This document shows positions 22,035-33,317 of a stretch of DNA of 64,000 bases, in pieces (within the stretch, counting starts at the first letter, position 1; every line of letters starts with the position of its first letter). The translations under genes were made by a program, and so were the position numbers. The notes under the pieces were generated by a model. It had not been told where the DNA came from and did not search any database. It worked only from the letters and a program-made list of their open reading frames with translations. Where the stretch lies: the NCBI RefSeq assembly GCF_037975245.1, contig NC_092563.1, positions 17,287,594 through 17,351,593 of the forward strand, given 5' to 3'. This DNA is from Apostichopus japonicus. Lineage: Eukaryota; Echinodermata; Holothuroidea; Aspidochirotida; Stichopodidae.

Positions 22035-23700
22035 CTGTATTTACTTTGGTGGTTGGACCGGGGTTGTTTATGTGGAACTTGGCGTGGCGGCACTTCGATA
22101 TGAGCTCTGGGCGTTTGTTCAGGAGGGTCCGTTTGTCTGCGTTGATAATGGTGAGTTTTTCTGTGAGACAGGTTGCACCGCTTCGACTCGTTGTTGTAGG
22201 CTTTGGCTCTGCTGGCGATCGACCAATTGATGGTGAATGGTTTGTTGTTCTGCTTCAGCTGCCAGATGTGCTTCGAGAGTTCCGTTGCATTTTGGTGTTT
22301 CCGCGGTTGAACGACATCTTGTGGTTGCCATATCTAAGCTTGAAAGGGGGTTCCGTTAGATATATGTAAGTCTTGCAGTTGTCGGTGGTTTTCACTTCGG
22401 CCTTGTATATGATGTTTGGTGCCTGGCAGTTTCCATTTAGTGAGCATGTATCCTTTTGTTGGCAGTTGCAAGTAGGGACCTGCTGATTTTGGGTGGGTGG
22501 TTGAATTGTCTGTGGATGTACACTGGGTGGTCGTTGGGCTTCCTGTAAGGGTAGTGTTTTCCGGTGTTGAGGTTGGAGTGGTGATCTTTAGGTTGCAGTC
22601 GATGGTGATGCTGAGCCCCAGATCTTTGAATATGCTGATCAGGTGTTTTCTTATCCGGTCTGCTTTACTTCCGTTGGTGTTTTTGAAGGCTGCTAGACCG
22701 TATAGCCCGATGCATTCCTTCCCATATTCTCTTGCTAGTGTGTTTAGAATGTAGAGTCCTACGAGCTCTCATACCTCGGCCCCATCGTAGCTGCCCATTG
22801 TGACATCAAAGAGGTCGTTGTGTCCTTTCTTCATCCAAGGTGTGCCATTATCGAATAGGAGTGACTTCCTAGAGTGCATGATGATCTGCGCGTCTTGGTT
22901 GGAGATGCGGGTGTGTTCTTTAGCCATAGTTAAGGCTTTTTCAGTAAGCTTCTTCTTATGGAGGGGTAGAACTCAACAATGTCGAAGCTGATGAAGGTGA
23001 ATTTCTCTTTGCTTTGTATGTTCTTGAACCATTAGATGACGGATGACGTGTTCCTCCATTGGTTGACTTTCGTGGCGGTTCTTACGGCGTTGTTTATTCT
23101 GTCTAGGATGACATTGCTTGAGTCCTGTTTCGCTCTTTGCCGGGTTGATGAGCCTGCATGGGAGGTTGTTCTCAAAGTTGTCCTTGTGGTCTTTCAGGGT
23201 GATGAAGGCTTGCTTGGTGGCCATCGATGCCATGCGGTTGTCGATCCCTACTTTCTCGGCTATGGTTCTAGCTTCAGCGTTGATTTGGTTGACAGGTGCC
23301 ATGGAGGTCGTCTGGTAATTCTTGTGATGTGTTGCCTGAGGAGTTTATCGTGTAGTTGGGTGTCTGTCTCGTATAGGTTTCTGGTTTTGTCGGCCGGGAT
23401 GAGCAGTTTGGTAGATTGCTTAATCCTGCTGACGTCTTTTCTGAGTTTGTCTTTGAATTGGTTGATGACTTTTTTGAACTTCACTGTCTCGATCATTCGA
23501 AGCAAGTCGTCCTCGAACGGCTTCAGTTCTTCGATCTGCGGTGGGCACTTCTTGCTTTTGAATCCGAAGTTCTCCGTGTAAGCGGGGTGGTACTTGTCAT
23601 CCTCCTCGTCTTCTTCTTCGTTATCTTTGCATGTTTTTAGGAAGAAGGAAGTTTTCCATCTCATACGTTTGATGACGTTTTCGACTTTTTCGATGAGCTG
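22035..23700 (-). pseudogene. Penelope-like retroelement, RT plus GIY-YIG, degraded
   Basis: Seen on the minus strand, high to low coordinate: FGFKSKKCPPQIEELKPFED and LLIPADKTRNLYE (23380-23570), AFITLKDHKDNFENNLPCRL (about 23160-23230), FTFISFDIVEFYPSI (near 22990, RT motif A), MGSYDGAEVCELVGLYIL (about 22740-22800), then ECIGLYGLAAFKNT (22680-22720), HYPYRKPND-PVYIHRQFNHPP (about 22500-22555), and a GIY-YIG endonuclease region (22050-22460). Where the family has the catalytic RDD after GLY, this copy has none, a 9-bp deletion. The endonuclease YIG reads YIY. Frameshifts separate several blocks. Family knowledge: Penelope-like elements prime reverse transcription at targets cut by the GIY-YIG domain. 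This copy cannot be active. Confidence 0.93.
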
Positions 23701-24232
23701 CATGCCCAACATCGCCAGCATCATCAAAGAACACAACAAACGTATATCAACCACCCATACAACGCAAGAAAAGGATACTTGCAACTGCCAACAAAAGGAT
23801 ACATGCTCACTAAATGGAAACTGCCAGGCATCAAACATCATATACAAGGCCGAAGTGAAAACCACCGACAACTGCAAGACTTACATAGGTCTAACGGAAC
23901 CCCCTTTCAAGCTTACCCCCCCTTCTTACCCCCAAGGGAACCCCCTTCAACCACAAGATGTTTTTCAACCACGAAAAACACCAAAACGCAACGGAACTCT
24001 CGAAGCACATCTGGCAGCTGAAGAAGAACAACAAACCATTCACCATCAATTGGTCGATCGCCAGCAGAGCCAAAGCCTACAACAACGAGTCGAAGCGGTG
24101 CAACCTCTGTCTCACAGAAAAACTCACCATTATCAACGCAGACAAACGGACCCTTCTGAACAAACGCCCAGAGCTCATATCGAAGTGCCGCCACAAAAAC
24201 AAGTCCCACATAAACAACTGGTGACAAATGTG
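23700..24232 (+). pseudogene. Inverted second copy of the Penelope GIY-YIG region
   Basis: Seen: the plus strand reads MPNIASIIKEHNKR, then the Cys cluster CNCQQKDTCSLNGNCQ, IIYKAEVKTTDNCKTYIGLT (GIY-YIG core), and after a C-rich insertion/frameshift NATELSKHIWQLKKNN, SKRCNLCLTEKL and LLNKRPELISKCRHKNK, ending at TGA near 24223. It is the reverse complement of 22050-22460 with some divergence, so this and the minus-strand copy are joined near 23700 in inverted order. Both outer ends abut the TTTACTTTA repeat. In this copy the YIG residues are intact, but the frame is broken at about 23915. Confidence 0.9.
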
Positions 24233-27070
24233 CCTTCATTAATTTTATTACTTAATTTACCTTATTTATTATATTAAAATTATATACATTATATACTTAT
24301 ACATTATACATTATACTTATACATTATATTTACTCTATGTACTCTATTTATGTTATTTACTTTACCAACTTTATTTACTTTATTTACTTTATTTACTTTA
24401 TTTACTTTATTTACTTTATTTACTTTATTTATTTTATTTATTTTATTTATTTTATTTATTTTATTTACTCTATTTACTTTATTTACTTTACCAACTTTAT
24501 TTACTTTATTTACTTTATTTATTTTATTTATTTTATTTACTTTATTTACTTTATTTACTTTATTTACTTTATTTACTTGATTTACTTGATTTACTCTACT
24601 TACTTTATTTACTCTATCTATGTTATTTACTTTATTTACATAAACATAAACAAATGTGCCTTCATTAATTTTATTACTTAATTTACTTTATTTATTATAT
24701 TAAAATTTATATACATTATATACTTTATTTACTCTATTTACTTTATTTACTCTATTTACTGTATTTACTCTATTTACTGTATTTACTCTATTTACTTTAT
24801 TTACTTTATTTACTTGATTTACTTTACTTACTTTATTTACTCTATTTATGTTATTTACTTTATTTACTCTATTTACTTTATTTACTTTACTAACTTTATT
24901 TACTTTATTTACTTTATTTATTTTATTTATTTTATTTACTTTATTTACTTGATTTACTTGATTTACTTTACTTACTTTATTTACTCTATCTATGTTATTT
25001 ACTTTATTTACTTTATTTACTTTATTTACTTTACTAACTTTATTTACTTTATTTACTTTATTTACTTTATTTACATAAACATAAACAACTGGTGACAAAT
25101 GTGCCTTCATTAATTTTATTACTTAATTTACTTTATTTATTATATTAAAATTTATATACATTATATACTTTTTTTATTCTATTTACTTTGTTTACTTTAT
25201 TTATTTTATTTATTTTATTTACTCTATTTACTTTATTTACTTTATTTACTTTACCAACTTTATTTACTTTATTTACTTTATTTATTTTATTTATTTTATT
25301 TACTTTATTTACTTTATTTACTTTATTTACTTGATTTACTTGATTTACTCTACTTACTTTATTTACTCTATCTATGTTATTTACTTTATTTACATAAACA
25401 TAAACAAATGTGCCTTCATTAATTTTATTACTTAATTTACTTTATTTATTATATTAAAATTTATATACATTATATACTTTATTTACTCTATTTACTTTAT
25501 TTACTCTATTTACTGTATTTACTCTATTTACTTTATTTACTTTATTTACTTGATTTACTTTACTTACTTTATTTACTCTATTTATGTTATTTACTTTATT
25601 TACTCTATTTACTTTATTTACTTTACTAACTTTATTTACTTTATTTACTTTATTTATTTTATTTATTTTATTTACTTTATTTACTTGATTTACTTGATTT
25701 ACTTTACTTACTTTATTTACTCTATCTATGTTATTTACTTTATTTACTTTATTTACTTTATTTACTTTACTAACTTTATTTACTTTATTTACTTTATTTA
25801 CTTTATTTACATAAACATAAACAACTGGTGACAAATGTGCCTTCATTAATTTTATTACTTAATTTACTTTATTTATTATATTAAAATTTATATACATTAT
25901 ATACTTTTTTTATTCTATTTACTTTATTTACTTTATTTACTCTATTTACTTTATTTACTTTACTTACTTTATTTACTCTATTTATGTTATTTACTTTATT
26001 TACTCTATTTACTTTATTTACTTTATTTACTTTATTTATTTTATTTATTTTATTTATTTGATTTACTTTATTTACTTTATTTACTTTACTTACTTTATTT
26101 ACTCTATTTATGTTATTTACTTTTTTTATTCTATTTACTGTATTTACTCTATTTACTTTATTTACTTTATTTACTTTACTTACTTTATTTACTCTATTTA
26201 TGTTATTTACTTTATTTACTTTATTTACTCTATTTACTTTATTTACTTTATTTACTTTATTTATTTTATTTATTTTATTTATTTTATTTACTTTATTTAC
26301 TTTATTTACTTGATTTACTTGATTTACTTTACTTACTTTATTTACTCTATCTATGTTATTTACTTTATTTACTTTACTAACTTTATTTACTTTATTTACT
26401 TTATTTACATAAACATAAACAACTGGTGACAAATGTGCCTTCATTAATTTTATTACTTAATTTACTTTATTTATTATATTAAAATTTATATACATTATAT
26501 ACTTTATTTACTCTATTTACTTTATTTACTCTATTTACTGTATTTACTCTATTTACTTTATTTACTTCATTTACTTTATTTACTCTATTTATGTTATTTA
26601 CTTTATTTACTTTATTTACTTTATTTACTTTATTTACTTTATTTACTTTACTAACTTTATTTACTTTATTTATTTTATTTACTTTATTTACTTGATTTAC
26701 TTGATTTACTTTAATTAGTTCATATTTACTTTATTTATTATATTTAAATTATATACATTATATACTTTATTTACTTTATTTACTCTATATACTTTATTTA
26801 CTCTATTTACTCTATTTACTTTACTTACTTTATTTACTTTATTTATGTTATTTATGTTATTAACTTTATTTACCATATTTACTAAATTTGCATGATATAC
26901 TTTGTATACTTTATTTACTTGATTTACTTTAATTAGTTCATATTTACTTTATTTATTATATTTAAATTATATACATTATATACTTTATTTACTTTATTTA
27001 CTTTATTTACTTTATTTACTTTATTTACTTTATGTGCTTTATTTACTTTATGTACTTTTATTACTTTATT
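24233..27070. repeat. 9-bp TTTACTTTA satellite field II with Penelope-tail junctions
   Basis: Seen: hundreds of TTTACTTTA variants arranged in higher-order units. Each unit starts with a motif such as CAAATGTGCCTTCATTAATT (near 24226, 24653, 25095, 25409, 25832, 26431), followed by TTATATACATTATATAC. At 25080, 25815 and 26415 the junction is preceded by CATAAACAACTGGTGACAAA, which matches the last codons and stop of the Penelope copy at 24210-24230. Segments near 24640-25115 and 25395-25850 are almost identical (offset 736 bp), so the array expanded recently. ORFs reading NKV, IYF or FTL repeats are not genes. Confidence 0.92.
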
Positions 27071-28062
27071 TACGTTCGAGCCTCTGGATATTTAATCAGT
27101 GTCCATTGCCTAGTGGCCATGTTGTCCGCATATAAATCTAAATGGGGTAAAGATTGGGTTTTTAGTCCAGGTTTTTTTTAATGATTTTCACCACATTTTG
27201 TATTGCAATCTTTTAAATTTGTGCAGAGTTAGTTTATCAAAGTATTTGATTATTTTGTTATGTAAAACGAAGTTTACTTTCGTATGTTAAAGTTTGCCCC
27301 ATAACCGAAATAATTTGTGTGTGTTAAAGTCATAAACACCTCCATGGTTTTCCCAGTCAATTATAAATAGATTACCTCGTCTGTATGGTATATGCAATAA
27401 CTGTATCTCGTTTTCTTTACTTAGTATACTAAGATCTGAATTTACTTTACAGTATAATCCTTCGTTCTCTTATTCTTGTCTTCAGTTCCTAATATGTTCT
27501 CGTCCAATGCGGTTAATAAACTACGTGCTTATTTACCTAATGGAGTTCTCTCATGATTTGTGTTATACCCATGCTGTAACATCATTAAAATATTACCAAG
27601 ATATTACACTGGCCACGAGGATCGAGGTTTCCCATTATTCTCAACTGACTTATTCTTCATCGGTTCCAACATTTGACTGGCATTATAGCTTTGATTGGTA
27701 AAATTGGAGAATTTGATTCAAGCAGTGATGATTTTGCAAGTAATGAAGATAGACTAGGGCAGTTCTTTATAGCAAATAGTGTCTGGGACGAGAAACGAGT
27801 TGCATTATTTCTGTGTCATTGGGGCTAACTTATTACGTACGGTCTTCTAATAAGTTTAGTCATGCTGAATAAACCGTATGTGAACACTTACGACGAACTT
27901 ATTTTAAGGGACTTTTACTCCCAAACCACTTACTCGTAGCAGTGGTCTAATTCTGCCCTGTTGAATGCACAACTACCCCTCACTGAACCATTTCCCCTCC
28001 CTCGACTGAAGGTCGCCTTCGCCATTACACTCTAAATCACACAAAAATAATGTGGTCTCTAA
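27071..28062. other. Intergenic stretch, nothing recognised
   Basis: Seen: AT-rich, no supported gene. A segment at 27937-27990 beginning AGCAGTGGTCTAATTC recurs diverged at 56482-56535, so it belongs to a low-copy dispersed repeat. Confidence 0.45.
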
Positions 28063-28073
28063 GTCTAGATGAG

Positions 28074-28262
28074 TCTAGAAGTTCTCACTAGCTCAACGAA
28101 ACCCATCACTGGATAGCTGACAAGTTGGCCATTCATGGCATCATCAATTTTCCGTATCATGACCGTGTAGATTTTTTGGCTATCCGAGCCGGAAGTTTTC
28201 GCCACTTGTAAACAAACCTCTTCACTCAGTAGTAAACAATTTTCGCTGTTCATTGCGGGCCT
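28074..28262 (-). CDS. Hypothetical ORF, possible first exon
   Basis: Seen: ATG-initiated frame of about 62 codons on the minus strand, beginning MNSENCLLLSEEVCLQV and containing a KIYTVMIRKIDDAMNGQ stretch, mixed composition, no repeats inside. A donor-like GTGAGA follows ELV near its end, so it might be a first exon. An in-frame upstream ATG exists within a CACCACACCACTAAACACC-like repeat and looks non-coding. No family recognised; it may be chance. Confidence 0.2.
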
Positions 28263-28308
28263 AAAGGGGACTAAACACCACACCACTAAACACCACATGT
28301 ACTTCCAT

Positions 28309-28629
28309 TTATGCATTCAACATGCAAGCCTCAATAAACCAGATCAAGATTAATAACAGATCAAAAAAGATGTTCTCTTGCTGCTTTTTGGCACCGTTTT
28401 CCTGAGATAGAGTAGAACATTCGGGTGGATGGATATAGACTCTAATAGGAGTATATGCCACCTGAACATGGGAAGCGGGCAACCCTTTTGCGCACGTTAC
28501 TATACTAATAATATCTTTGGCCCTGGATACAGAGGCGTTACCACGAAGAACGTACGAGAGATGCAACAGTTGTGATCCAACCAGCGATAGTACGATACAG
28601 AATAAATAAAGGCCTACCATTACAATCAT
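28309..28629 (-). CDS. Hypothetical small membrane or secreted ORF
   Basis: Seen: 106-codon ATG-started frame on the minus strand. The N terminus (MIVMVGLYLFCIVLSLVGS) is hydrophobic enough for a signal peptide or anchor, and a second hydrophobic stretch (FFDLLLILIWFIEACML) lies at the C end. A TTTTTATAAG TATA-like sequence lies about 27 nt upstream of the ATG, too close for a normal leader. Not recognised; no support beyond being open. Confidence 0.2.
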   Translation of the reverse strand: MIVMVGLYLFCIVLSLVGSQLLHLSYVLRGNASVSRAKDIISIVTCAKGLPASHVQVAYTPIRVYIHPPECSTLSQENGAKKQQENIFFDLLLILIWFIEACMLNA

Positions 28630-28797
28630 TCTGAAAGTTCGGAACTCTTATAAAAAGTCTTCCCTTTCTCGTCCCCAAGCAAGATGTCACTATACAGGTG
28701 TTGTAGCTCTTTTCGAAACATATGGTAGCGGGAGGGCGTAGAGCATGAGGGGAACATGAGACGATGTCCATTTTGAATGCCTGCTGTTAGTTGTTTC

Positions 28798-29486
28798 CAT
28801 AGGCGTACGAGGCGGGGGCAGACTCCCCCCCCCCCCCAATTTCCAAAGGACAAGAAATTCGGGCAAAAGTCCTGAAAAATTCGGGCAGCCTAAGAGGGGA
28901 AAAATATATAAATATATATATATACCTGGACATCACCGACATCAGTGTATATAAGAAACATTTTCTTTTTCATGGATGGTGGGGGGGGGGTGCCTACAAG
29001 CCTAGAAGTACAGGTTTATCATATTCTTTGTTACATCTTTTACTGTTTTGTGAGACAAATTGCAGTCACACCCGACACAGCGACATTATCTTGCCTACGT
29101 GTCGTTGAACAATGTATGTTTTTCTGGAGGTAGCTGAGTACTATGTAAATATAATAAATACGGTAACTAAATATGAGCTTAAAAAATATACTGTCCTATT
29201 TTTCCCCTTCAAAGTGATGTAACCATTTTTTCTTCTTCTAATTTACCAAATTTTTGGGGAAGTGTAAATTTCTAAAACGTGAGATTATAAAATAAAGAAT
29301 GTTTAGATGCAACTTGCAAGGCCTCATAAGTGCCGCTTCCGGCAATCTGAGAGGCATTTCTTGCCAAAAATGTTCTTGAACGCTACGAGCCAACCGATGG
29401 TGGCGCTCCGCTTCGATAGTTCCTCGGGAACTTTCGGGCCCAAAAATGTCTGCCCCCCCAAACTGAAATGGTCCCGTACGCCTATG
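28798..29486. mobile_element. hAT-type non-autonomous element with 8-bp TSD
   Basis: Seen: terminal inverted repeats CATAGGCGTACG / CGTACGCCTATG. Flanks are GTTGTTTC (28790-28797) and GTTGTTCC (29487-29494), a 7-of-8 match. Interior has C and G runs, a short TA run, and the shared ~110-bp core (29307-29425) found in the other elements of this family. Eight-bp duplications with C-A-starting ends fit hAT. No transposase. Confidence 0.8.
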
Positions 29487-29902
29487 GTTGTTCCCCAGTT
29501 CATTACTGTTGCACTATTCTCAGTGTTCCACTCAGTCATAATGTAAACCCTCCCCCCCCCCCCGTCAAGAGGAAAGGCAACAATAAACAAATAATTTCAA
29601 GTAATCGCGTGAATATATATAATCACGCGGTTACTTCATCTGGCCAGAAATTCTCTATATAGTAGGCTAAATGGAATACTTTGTATGTGATTTTATTGTA
29701 ATAACAGACCAAGACCGGTAATTGACTTGGGAATACCTCTTAGGGAAGAGGTGAGGGGCGAGACTACAGTCATGTGAGTGTGTGGTGTGTGTGTGGGGGG
29801 GGGGGGGTTAGGGAAGTGTAAAAGTCTGAACTGTAAGCTCCCAGAATAGTATGATATGCGTCCGTTTATGTGTGCGTTTATCCGACTTTATTTACTTTAT
29901 TT
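29487..29902. other. Spacer with poly-C and poly-G runs
   Basis: Seen: C run at about 29552, a GTGTGTGTGG/poly-G run at about 29785-29807; no gene or known element. Confidence 0.45.
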
Positions 29903-30170
29903 ATTACCGATAAACCATGTTTATCACTCGAAAAACCATGTTTATCGACCGATAAACACGGTTTTTCTGAGAATCATGGTTTATCGAACGATAAACAGAG
30001 ATTTTCATTAGATATTCCAAGTTTTTTTTTCGATAATCCATGTTTTTCTTCCGAAAATCCATGTTTATCGCCGATAAACCATGTTTTTCGGAAGAAAATC
30101 CATGTTTATCGGCGATAAACCATGTTTATCGACCGATAAGCATAGTTTATCGGCGATAAATCATGTTTCT
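29903..30170. repeat. 20-bp palindromic minisatellite (CGATAAACCATG type), block 1
   Basis: Seen: about 13 units alternating CGATAAACCATG and CATGTTTATCG, so most adjacent units form perfect or near-perfect inverted repeats. Same family as 31556-31948. Open frames here (SLEKPCLS type) are artefacts. Confidence 0.85.
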
Positions 30171-31555
30171 ATAATTGGCGACTGATGAAAATTTACCGGA
30201 ACTACTTCCAAAACTCTACATGTTATGTTAGTATATATATGATAAATCTTTGGTTCCGAAGCCGCATGTGGGCGAGCGGTACGCAAACTTCGTAAGGGCC
30301 CAGTCCTATTCATAATTAGGAACAACGAAATATGGCCCCTGTTACCGATGTGAAACTATTCATGGTGTGCACTGGGTTGTATCTCCTGATAAATTCTGCG
30401 TTGGCGCCTTTGCCGAATAGAGAGGAGAGAGTATCAAATTCCCAACCCTCTGTTGACAATTTCATACACAGACTTTCCAGCTTACTGCGGAATTTTTGTA
30501 ATGTAATGTAAATAAAATCTTATATAGCGCACTACGCGCGATGCATCTGTGCGCTTTACAAACAATCTAGAAAATATATACAATGCCAAACCAGGTTTGA
30601 CTTTGCTTAGCCATGGATTGGACTATTGTAAGCCTTTATATTATGCAGTTAGGCTATTTCCATAGAGTTAAAAACGAGTTCCTATTATGCTCAGTGGCTG
30701 TTTCCTGTGACTTTAACGGACTTCTGTATACACGGGCGGCGATTTGTTTCATTTTTTTTTAGGGGGGGGGGGCAGACATTTGCTTGGGTGCCGGCGCGTA
30801 GCAACTTTCATCCCCAAAATTGTTCGCACGCTTCGTGGTATTTTGTATATATACATATATACTGGTTGCTACAGCCCTATATATTTTCCCTTTTTATCGG
30901 CAAACCAAATTTCATTACGGATGCGGTTCGTCTTGCTAATTCATTTCGAAAAGTCAAAACAACTTTTGGTGAAAGTCTGTGATGTTTTTTGGTGATATTT
31001 AGAAACAAATCGTGACACGGTTAGACAGGTGCGTAGCGAGGAATTTGACAAGGAAGGGGCCAAGCTTGTAGGTAAACCACCTAAGCGTCCCCACCATGGG
31101 TTGGCGCGAAGAGTATACGAAAATTTAGGCCGAAAATTGCTCCCATGCTATTGCTGGAAATGGCACTTCCCAGGCCTTGTTAGTTGCATATCACGCTATA
31201 ATGGAAAAGTTTCTTGAGATTACAAAATCAACCTGCAATTGGTCGTAAAATGACCTCTTTTTACCAATTAGGCCTACTGTAGTTTGCAACGACTGCCACA
31301 TATTTTTTCTTAGTATGAGGGTCTTTGTGTGAACGCTGTATGATGAACTGCACTGAAGACATGAACATATCCACACAGTGTTTAATCAAAGAGCCTAAAG
31401 CTAAGCAGGCTAATTTTACAGTCTATAGAACTTTAAAGGTTGATTTACGACCGTGTCAGATCGATGACGGTGTACTATTACTAAGCCTGTGCGTTGCCGA
31501 TTATTATTCCGCACTTGTCCATATGCGGACTGTGCGGGACCGTAGCTATGTTTTT
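30171..31555. other. Spacer with dispersed repeat fragments
   Basis: Seen: 30500-30560 has TTATATAGCGCACTACGCGC then TGTGCGCTTTACAAAC, resembling the 3' region of dispersed SINE-like repeats. 31085-31185 carries, in reverse orientation, the ~110-bp core of the hAT-type family, next to a CAGGTGCGTAGCGAGG terminus at 31027. A G run lies at 30763-30771. No gene. Confidence 0.5.
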
Positions 31556-31948
31556 ACGCGATAAACATGGTTTATCGGCGATAAACATGGTTTATCGGCG
31601 AAAAACCTTGTTATCGCTCGAAAAACCATGTTTATCGCTTGAAAAACATGGATTATCGCAGATAAACATGGATTGTCACAGATAAACCATGTTTATCTAT
31701 CGAGAAACATGGTTTATCGCCGATAAACCATGTTTATCGCCGATAAACCATGTTTATCGCCGAAAAACCATGTTTATCAGTGATAATCCATGTTTCTCAA
31801 GCGATAAACACGGATTCTCGCCGATAAACCGTGTTTATCAACCGAAAATCCATGTTTATCGGTCGATAAACATGGTTTTTCGATCGAAAAACATGGTTTA
31901 TCAGTCGATAAACATGGTTTTTCGACCGATAATCCATGTTTTTCGATT
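31556..31948. repeat. 20-bp palindromic minisatellite (CGATAAACCATG type), block 2
   Basis: Seen: about 19 units of the same palindromic repeat as 29903-30170, ending TTTTTCGATTTATTGAGC. The pair of blocks brackets 1.4 kb, which resembles the minisatellite-armed element at 326-1343, but I could not find a flanking duplication. Confidence 0.85.
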
Positions 31949-32097
31949 TATTGAGCAATTGGCTTGCCATAGACGTGTGTGTTGTCAGGCTGTGTGAATC
32001 GCGCCGATCGGATGACAGACACTGCTTTGTTTACAATGGCATCGCCAAGGTGAAATTTTTATACGGGCCTAGGATCCCAATTCCATATCCTCCCTTA

Positions 32098-32172
32098 GTT
32101 CGCAAAAGCATCCGTGATATCGCAAAAGCATCGCATCGCATCGCAAAAGCAAAAGCATCGCAAAAGCATCCG
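32098..32172 (+). repeat. CGCAAAAGCAT minisatellite
   Basis: Seen: six or so copies of CGCAAAAGCAT / CGCATCGCAT variants in 75 bp. No function apparent. Confidence 0.75.
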
Positions 32173-33317
32173 TTGAGAGTCCGGCCTTCGGGCTAGAAGT
32201 GGGCTAGCTGACTTGCAATGGAGAACTCACGTCGATTCGACTGGGTTGATGTTCAACGTTCAGTGAAACCATGGCTTCGATGAAGCGTAATCTCTTGTTA
32301 ATTTAGCTTTCTGTCTTCAATTTTATTATATAATCATTCAAATTAATGATTTCCTTTTTCATTCGTCTTTTTCTCGCTAAGTAATCACATTTTATTTAAG
32401 ATTAAATTTATGCTCATGTCTGCCTAGGTTCGACTACCCGCCGAAGCACTATTTTATTTTATTTTATTATTATTTATTTTTTCGGTTGTTGTTAATATCT
32501 GCATGTCTATGCATGGTGTTTTAAGGTTGTTACGCTTTGTTAGTCTGTTTTTTTTTGGGGGGGTGGGGGGATGGTTATTTGGTATTTTTTTACGCGTAAA
32601 CACAGTAGGCCTTGCAATATTTGCACAACTTGTCAATATAAACCGATGGGAACTTAAGACCCGAGTAGTAAATTTGATTTCTGTCTCGCTCGTCGCCTTT
32701 CACTGAATATTTTAATGAAAGTATACAAAGGGACGAAAACTGTACCTGCAATGTACCTTCTTTTGTACAGTGTAAGGCCACCTCGACATCTTTTCTGACA
32801 AGCTTGATACTATTTGTTCTTCGGGAATGTTGTGTCATTATCTAGCCTTTATATTATAAAGCGTTAAGTGTGGAAACAGCTTTACTCCTGTTAGAACAAC
32901 TTCACATTTCTTAAATGCTGATTTACCGAGGCAGGCGTTTGAAAGACAGTGTGATACAGAAAGGTACGGTAACGCCATAAACAATGCCACTAGCTCTCCG
33001 TGCATTAAAAACAATCGAAATGTGCCGTATTCATGACGGTACACAAAGTAGATAATGCGGATACAGCAGACATAGCCGAGAATAAAACCTCTAGTAGCGT
33101 GGATGATTTCATTATGACATTCTAGGACTTTCTACTGGTAAACTTTACTCATTGTCGAATAAATCTATCTAATTTTTACCTTATCTAGCTTTTGCTCTGT
33201 ATTTTACGTATAATGACCTAAACAGATATGAAATTCACGACAATTCCATGGGACTTGTATATTTGTCTAAAATAGCTCTGTTTTGAATCTAACGCTCCGT
33301 TGCTATGGTAACATCGT
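32173..33317. other. Intergenic stretch, nothing recognised
   Basis: Seen: unique AT-rich sequence with a T/G run near 32550-32570; no supported gene. Confidence 0.45.

Noticed and set aside
23260-23877. 205-codon minus-strand frame as a host gene
   Set aside because: Its central part is the N-terminal region of a Penelope-like element; its first ~55 codons are antisense of the inverted GIY-YIG copy.
22119-24277. Other long overlapping frames in the Penelope region
   Set aside because: Shadows of the RT and endonuclease regions on the opposite strand.
19177-27050. Many long ORFs on both strands (up to ~196 codons)
   Set aside because: They are 9-bp repeats read in codon phase (FTL, IYF, NKV patterns) with no other content.
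31689-31997. 102-codon ORF in the CGATAAACCATG block
   Set aside because: Repeat-derived; most of its length is the palindromic minisatellite.
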